Assembly (NCBI GenBank): GCA_029582265.1
Contig: CM055820.1
Location: forward strand, 15,454,622 to 15,518,621
DNA: 64,000 nucleotides
Source of the DNA: Zoroaster sp. YZ-2022
Taxonomy: Eukaryota > Echinodermata > Asteroidea > Forcipulatida > Zoroasteridae
Reading direction: 5' to 3'
Shown here: positions 33,301 through 42,300 of the stretch, piece by piece
Numbering within the stretch: the first letter of the stretch is position 1
Layout: every line of letters starts with the position of its first letter
Position numbers and translations under genes: made by a program
Notes under the pieces: model-generated
Databases searched by the model: none
The model's input: only the letters and a program-made list of their open reading frames with translations
What the model was told of the DNA's origin: nothing

Positions 33301-36300
33301 TATTTCTTGTAATATATGTATTTTCGTTAAATAAAACGTGATGATTTTTATGTTTACTCTCTTAAATCAGTCTTAATAGCGCCAAATAATTTAAGTTAGT
33401 CTTAAGTTATAAGACTTAAAATAATTAGATTCATTAAAATAGTTATGTCCCCGTACATCCTGCCTTTATTATAATAATGTTTTAATTATGCTCTTACATG
33501 TATATTAAACCAGTCTCAATAGCGTGAAATGCGTCAAAAATTACGGGGGGGGGGGGGGGCGAGTTTGCCGGGGGTGAGTTTGCCGAGGGGCGACTTTGTC
33601 AGGGGGCGAGTTTGTATCAACAGGGGGCGAGTTTGCAAGGGGCAAGATTGTAAGGGGGCGAGTTGACTGGCATGCCAATAAATGAGTCAATCAAAGACAT
33701 GCGTTTTTAACAAAATGGCACTAATAAGAGCCCAGGATGCAGATTTGGAGTGGCACAAAGTTTGCCAGGGGGCGAGTTGACTGGCATCCATTCATTGAAT
33801 TGATTAAAGTTAAACTTACCTGGTAGGGGAACGAGCAAATCTACGTTAACCTCACAATCTTGGTCTTGTGTGTTGACTTTCATTGTTGTCACACTAGTTG
33901 CAGATGATCTTATAACATCTAATAGACTGATTGCTAACTGGTCCACTGTTGAATCAGACTCATAGTACATACAGCTCGGCAATATTGAGATCTGTTGATA
34001 AATGTTAGTATGATTTACATTTGTTATACCTATAATAATTTCACCAGCTGTATGGGATTCTCCTGACAGGAACAGAAATGTCCTCTTTTGTTTGTACCTT
34101 TTAAAGATATTTTAAGCCTTTATTATTTACAATAAATTCAATTATATTTCCTACTTGATTACAGCAGAAAGCTATGCTGACTAATGTTTTTAGTTTTTTG
34201 GTTTTTTGGTGTTTTTTTTTGCATTTTTGAATGAATGTTGGGGCCTTGTCCCTCTAGCCACCTCTTTGGAAATAAGGAGGACAAAATCATACCTGATAGT
34301 AAACACCAGGCCACGTTGTCAAGAACTGCTCGGCTGTGACAAGAAAGCGTGCCAAGACTACCCATAATACTTCTGTAGCTTTCTTCTTTCCTTCCTCATC
34401 AACTGTAACCCTGGCATACAGATCAAGGCTTTCAGGTTGACTGCTCTCAGGGTGTTTCATATTCACGGATACCTACATTTATAGATACCATAAACAAACA
34501 CTCGAGTGTATAGGAATATGTTTATAGATACCATAAACAAACACTCAAGTGTATAGGAATATGTTCAAAACGGCTATCATACAGACAAGATTTTAATATC
34601 TTATGTTCTATCATTGCTGAACAATTCTCAAATTTCAATACAACAGAATACTTCAAATGATCCTCGTTTAACATACTCTAATCTAGTCAAGTACAAAATT
34701 AATCTGGATTTTAACTGTTGAACATTTATATCAGAAAGACAATTTTGCCTGAGTTATATTCAAATTAAATGTAACGACTTGTTATAAATGAAAAAAATAG
34801 CACAAAGTAAAACACAGCTAAACAATCAAACTTCACATTTAAAGAAATAGCTCATAATATTCAATAAACAAAATATAAAAAACATTCGTATTTTAACAAA
34901 AATAAAAAAGCAAGATGAATTTTATTTAATCTTTGTCATCAAGTTTTCACTGTGAAATGTATTCAGCTATGTATTCAGCTATGTCACTGAGGAGAAATAA
35001 GATTTATTTACCTGACCCATTTTAAGTAACGCTCCATTCTTCCAATGATGCCTGTACATGGCACCTTGTGTATTTGAGCGACACACAGCAAGTAGTCTTG
35101 AAATTAACCCAGTGGGTGTACCCAATGGGAACGTATACCTCCAACAAATCTGCGCATCGCCCTCAAAAGGTTTTGGTGTCCAGTTTAGTGTCTGTATATG
35201 GTGGTAAATGCAGAAATACAAGTACATAATGATTAAGAATTTGAAAACAATGTAATTGTTATGTACCCATTAAGAATGTGTAATTCAGTCAAATACTGGA
35301 AAATACACTACAAAAACTTCTTTTTAACTGTACTGTCTCATTCCCGATGCTGTGCAGTCTTATTCCCGATGCTGTACAGTCTCATTCCCGATGCTGTACA
35401 GTCTCAATATCAGTGCTGTGCCGTCTCATTCCCGATGCTGTGCAGTCTCATTCCCAGTGCTGTGCCGTCTTATTCCCGATGCAGTGCTGCCTCATTCCCG
35501 ATGCTGTGCCGTCTCATTCCCGATGTTGTGCCGTCTCATTCCCGATGTTGTGCAGTCTTATTCCTGATGCTGTACAGTCTTATTCCCGATGCTGTGCCGT
35601 CTCATTCCTGATGCTGTGCCGTCTCATTCCCTATGCTGTGCAGTATTATTCCCGATGCTGTGCAGTTTCATTCCCGATGCTGTGCCGTCTCATTCCCAGT
35701 GCTGTGCCGTCTTATTCCCGATGCTGTGCTGCCTCATTCCCGATGTTGTGCAGTCTTATTCCCGATGCTGTGCCGTCTCATTCCCGATGCTGTGGTGCCC
35801 CATTCCAAGTGCTGTGCCGTCTTATTCCCATTGCTGTGCTGCCTCATTCCCGATGTTGTGCAGTCTTATTCCCGATGCTGTGCCGTCTCATTCCCGATGC
35901 TGTGGTGCCCCATTCCAAGTGCTGTGCCGTCTCATTCCCAATACTGTGCCGTCTCATTCCCGATGCTGTGCTGCCTCATTCCCAGTGCTGTGCCGTCTCA
36001 TTCCCGATGCTGTGCTGCCTCATTCCCAGTGCTGTGCTGACTCATTCCCAATTAAGTCTTATTTCTATTGCTGTGCCGTTTGATCTCATTGCCATTGCTG
36101 TGCCGTCTGCTTCCGACGCGCTCTCATTCTCAAGGATGTGCCGTCTCATTCCAATTCTTGGCCGTATCATTCCCAATGATGCACTGTCTCATTCCAATGC
36201 TGTGCTTTTGCATTCCCAATGTGCTGTTTTATTCATAATGCTGTACCATCTCATTCCCAATGTGCTGTCTCATTCCCAATGCTGTGCCATCTCATTCCCA

Positions 36301-39300
36301 ATGTGCCATCTCATTCATAATGCTGTGCCGTCTCATTCCCAATGCACTGTCTCATTCATAATGCTGTACCGTCTCATTTTCAATGCGCTGTCTCACTCCC
36401 AATGCTGTGCCGTCTCATACCCAATGCGCTGTCTCATTCATAATGCTGTACCATCTCATTCCCAATGCGCTGTCTCATTCATAATGCTGTGCCATCTCAT
36501 TCCCAATGCGCTGTCTCATTCATAATGATGTACCATCTCATTCCCAATGCGCTGTCTCATTCATAATGCTGTGCCGTCTCATTCCCAATGCGCTGTCTCA
36601 TTCATAATGCTGTACCGCCTCATTCTCAATGCACTGTCTCATTCATAATGCTGGGCCGTCTCATTCCCAATGCGCTGTCTCATTCATAATGCTGTGCCGT
36701 CTCATTCCCAATGTGCTGTCTCGTTCATAATGCTGTACCGTCTCATTCCCAATGCGCTGTCTCATTCATAATGCTGTACCATCTCATTCCCAAAGCACTA
36801 TTTCATTCCAAGTTGGGTTTTTTTGTGTATGAAACGATGTACAATTGCAGCCAAAATTGCTGGATGTATTGCAAGATCTGCGCTGTGTTTTAAACGACTT
36901 TTTCACATAGGGGTATGAACGTTTTCCAAATTTGATACATGTTAACATGCATCACTTAAAAAAAGATTATCAAAAGAAACAAATTAAAAACGCGTCACCG
37001 CACCCATTCCCAATTTTATGTTTTAAAAGTTTCTCTATGATGAAAGCACTTCAAATACTTTATCAAGATAATTGATACTTGTACAGCCTTAACACTAAGT
37101 AAGGTTTAAGATAATACTTTGTTCATTTGATAATCTGGTAATAACCAATGTTGTACCTTCCCTTTAAACTTAGATGTACCTCATGAAAGTATAATACTCA
37201 CAGGTCCAGTTACTGGTGTTAGTCCAAGGAGTGGTAATTGATGTTGTACTTTAGCCAGTAGACCTGGGAAATGAGGTAATTCCAAAGGTTTCTTTTCTGC
37301 ATCTCCATGCGCATCAGCTACTCTGTTCAGTAATCCTAGCCTGGTCATCAGGTCAATCACCAGCCTGGTTTGCTTCTCGTTCATGTGAAGATCCTTTAAA
37401 TTAGGATTTATAGTTTTAAATAAAAAAGTAATGTTATTTTAGGTAGAACTTGTAGCTTTGCATGGTGATGAGGATAAGTAAGAGTAATTGCGGTGACACC
37501 ATGTGAAATGCTCAATTGAGTAGTAATTAGTTCTGAAAAGAACTGGAGGTACAACTCGATGTTTCGATCAGTATGCTCTGATCGACATTCTCCTGAGGAC
37601 GATCAGAGCATACTGATCGAAACGTCGAGTTGTACCTCCAATTCTTTTCAGAACTAATTACTACTCAATTGAGCATTTCACATGGTGTCACCGCAAGTAC
37701 TCTTACTTAATATTATTTTAGTGAACAAAATCAGTCAAATTATGAAAGAAATCCCTGACTAAATGTCTGTGTACATGAAGCAAATGTTAAACGATCATCC
37801 ACAGCCACGATAACAGAATTATTGTGTTGATGAATTACCTTTTGTCCTCTATTCGATTCAATACCTTTATAATGTACTCACGTAAATTCCATTCTAGTTT
37901 GTTGTAAATTGTATTTTGCTTATTGTATTTAATTTGTCATTTGATGCTATGTTGTAAAGCGCTGTGGTACCTTCCTGTGTAAGAGCGCTATATAAATGAT
38001 TATTATTATTATTTATAGGAATCTGTCTTGATTTAGTTGAACACTTATAATATATATGTGTGTGTGAAGCATGGTCATGAACAATAAAACTTACTCAGGA
38101 CTTCAAATACATTAAATCTTCTTTTTTTTTAAATAGGTTTCCCGGCAAATTTCAAAATTTTTGTATGATATTTAATAACCGGCTCAGTTAATTTAATTTT
38201 AAATAGAATGCTCCTTTACGTCATCATTCAATTTCATTAGCTGACTATTCGATTGTCCTTAAATTGTCCATTTTGGGCAATTTATTTTCACTTTTTTGTA
38301 TACAAATTTTTATTTTCTGGTATGTTTTTAAAAATTCTTGTTTGCCTAATAAAGTTTGATTGATTAAAAAACGGCGTGAATTTATTTATTTTATTTATTT
38401 ATTTCCATACCCTCAATTTGAAAGCGTGTTAATTCAATTGAATGGAATTGTTTTCTTATTTGGCCGGGACAACTTATAATAACTCGATCTTACATTAAAC
38501 ATATCACTGTGCGCTTAAAACGAAAATAGTAAGACAATATGAAAAGAAACAGTTAATTTTCTTTTTCCAGTGTCCCAAATGCAAATACAGATTTACAGAT
38601 TACCAACAAGACTAGGTGAATAACATAACAAAATCTGGTAAGTTGTTCCATAGCTGTACAGTATTGATTTCGAAAGAGGGGGAAACCTATGTCTTAGCTG
38701 TACTTATTTGGGATAGTCTTTAATTTGATTGAATTTTTAATTTGACACTATACCTGCCACAACAACGGAAGCATACACTCCCGTATACGTCCTTCAGTGG
38801 CAACCTCTTCCAAAGCTTGGACGAGTAAAGATGGATTTGGCTTCTTGAAATTATCTCCTTCAGTTTTTGGCCAGAAGCGTTTTGCTTCAAACCGAAATGC
38901 TTTCTTTGTATCACTCATATGAACAAGGCATAATGCTTTAGCCAATGCTGGGGGATCAGTACATATCAGGTTATCCTCATCCATACTAGTGCTGTTGAAA
39001 CATTGTATAACACCCTGGAATTGAACCAAAATATTGAGATTCATTGTTCAGACAAGTATATAATGATTAAACTTTTATCTAATCATAAACTAACGGCAAC
39101 AAACACTAACAAAACCTGTAAATTAGGGTACTTCAAATAACTATATTTAAGAGTATCGCCTGATGCAATAAAGTTGCATGCGGAACTTTGATTCAAAATT
39201 ATACAATAAATTATTGAATACTCAACTATTATTGTATATTTCCAATAGTCATTACGCAATGATTCCTCATAGTATTTTATGTTCAATTAAGTGAATTCTC

Positions 39301-42300
39301 TAAGCATTACTATAATGAAGAACAAAAACTTACCGAGGATTCCAAAAATGCCAGTTCTTTTTTCTCACCCTCGCTACTCAGACCCAATTCATGCTTCATA
39401 AAAAGTTCATTTATATCATGTGAAGATACAACAACATTAGACTCTTTCCGTAATGTGATGATTTCATCATAAACGTCGGCAGTGGCTGGTCTTATGGGCA
39501 TACTTTGTTCCACCAATGATGAATTTCTATTTGTGTCTAATATTGCAAGGAGAATATCCCTTCTCACATCATCTAGTCCCTAAGCAAGATAATAATTAGT
39601 CATTAGGGCTCATCAAAACAAAAAAAGTGTTGTGAGTATAAAGAGTTGATTCACTGAAGAATTTCCTTTTCATAATTTGATGCATGTCTTAAAGACAAAG
39701 ATATGCAATAAATATTTATACTGAGACGTTGTATAATTAACTCCATTACACAAAGATCCATCGAAAACAAATACCAAAGTAAAGAATATCTGTCGAGGCG
39801 TACATTTGTGTTTCTTCGTGGTAAACGCAGCCTCAAATCCCCGATTTCGATTTTGTTTTTGTCTATGGTTGTATGTAGAAGAGACTGTGTGTTTTGTTTT
39901 CAGTTTCAAAATATTTCCTGTCAAAACAACGTACGCATTTAACATAAATTAAACGTACCTTTGCTGTTTTGCTGCTACTTCCCACAATTGTTGCTGGAGC
40001 ATTGGGAAAATGTTCCAGCATATTTTGAAGATGTTTTATCCGCTGTTCATATTTTGGCGTTCTGGGCTTCGGTAAATTCCTATAAAAAAGTTTGTTTATT
40101 CATTTTTGTTAATGCAATTTTTACCTGAAAGTAAACATGTTTAGTAATAATAATATATCACATTTATAAAGCGCTTAATACAGAACTTTCAAAGCACTAC
40201 TACAAAATTTACATTCGATGATATTTTAAGAGAGATTTCTATGAGTGTAGCTTGACAGATGTGGAGAGGAAGTTTCAGTGCGGCCACTGTAAAGACACGG
40301 TTGTGTGCCTGGTCCATTTGCATGTTGGTTTAATGGTTTCTGTACTACGACAGGAGAAATATATTACAAATTAAAAATTCCAAAAAAGGTGCAACATTGG
40401 TAATGTTGTCAAAACTGCTTCTACGACTATATTTAGGCCTAGAACCCCCCCCCCCCCCTTAGAGAATTAGTAGGGGCCTACACATTCAATTGAGTTTATT
40501 CACGGATTTAATATGCACAGACTTCGTGTACGCATCCTCTCCAATTTTAACAACCTTGCCATAAACTGTACATTTATCAAATAATCTATAATGTGTCATG
40601 CCCCATCACCACTTTTAACATTAAAAAAAAATAGTAAATAGTTTTAAACCTTAAATGTTCAGCACTAAAAAGTAATTGGTGAATCTACATGAAAATAACT
40701 GTGCATGTTTTCTGGCACCCTTTATTTTAGGATAGAAGTACGTGTATAGGCTACTCACTTTAAATTGTGAATTTCTTGTTGCAGTTTCTGTGTACAATAT
40801 GCGTGTCTGTTTCTTATGACTCCAAGTATATCCTTGCATTTTCCTTCGATACTTTCTTCTTGACTGAGCTGATCAACATGAGTCCCAACAACCACTATCC
40901 TACTCCCAGGTACCTGTAGTTCACAAAAAATTTTGTTTAAACATTATATTGCTACGTTATTTCTAATTCCAATACTTTCAACACAACGTTTATGAGATGC
41001 AATTATGCGATTTTATGACAATGACGAGTTTATCACTGTGCTTTCTAAAATCATGTTTAATTTAATTTTCAGTTTGAATACAAGTAAAGAGTATTTTCTA
41101 AAACATAGGCTATTACCTTAGCCCATATAAGGTCAACTATTTGGGCAACATCATCACAGCTATTTTGATCAGCTAAACTGAAGACAATCACTGGAAGTGT
41201 AGCGGAGGTGAGAAATAGGTGGTGAAATTTGTCCCAAACCTTTAAAGTAATAACAAATGAACAAATAATAAGCTTTTCTAAATGCTTTAAAATGTTGGTT
41301 ACTATGTTTAAATCACAAATCACAAGGGTATAATCTACACTAGGCCAATTACGACACACCATGATTTTGATTGTGTTGGGTCAGTCACTAGTTTTCAACA
41401 GATTTATTCGTGACTGATATTAATAATAATAATGAACATTTTGTAATGCGCCGGTATCCGTCAAAAGAGACGTTCATGGCGCAGTGACACATCAGTGTAA
41501 ACAATAATACAAAATACATGGTAAGAACAATGCAATATAAAATTACAAGGAACAATGATTGTAAAAAGGCTGACTGGCCCTGGTCAGAATATGCTAGGCA
41601 AAGACGAAAAAACCTTGCATACACAACCATGCAAACAAGGTTGATTTGCAAGAAAAATGTAAACACCGAAGGGATGCTCTTCACATATTAAACAAAAACA
41701 AAAGGTATAAATACATCATCACAATAGTTAAACATAAGTAAATTATACATTACATTTTCATCAAATGAGTTTTGAGAGCAGTTTTAAATGAAGCAAGAGA
41801 TGGAGATTGTTTGACATGCTCAGGTAAATCATTCCACAAAGAAGGAGCAGCAGCAGCAAAAGAACGTTTTCCCCAGGATCTCTTTGTCAATTTCTTACTC
41901 AGAAGAAGTTTATGATGTGATCTCATGAAATCACGATTTGAGTGATACGGTTGAAGTAATTCTGATAAATATGATGGTGACATGTCAATGGAAGAGCGGT
42001 AAACATACATTAAGATTTTGAAAACAATCCTGTCCTTAATCGGGAGCCAATGAAGATCTCGCAATATTGGTGAAATGTGTTCTCTTGGTTTAGTCCGGGT
42101 TACAATTCTAGCGGCTATGTTTTGAAGACGGGACAGACGATAAATTTGTGTATCTGGTAGACCATATGAAAGTGAATTGCCCATGTCCAGGCGGGAGGTG
42201 ACATACGCATGTACAAGTTGTTCCGTAGCCTCTTGAGAGATGTATTTTCTGATGAGGCCGATGTTGCGCAGATGAAATGAGGAACATTTAGAAATTGAAG

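Noticed and set aside
35261..36525. 392-residue plus-strand open frame of repeated Leu/Ile/Pro/Ser/Cys words
   Set aside because: Produced by the 22-bp minisatellite, open in all three frames; it lies opposite to the ROCO gene in an intron.
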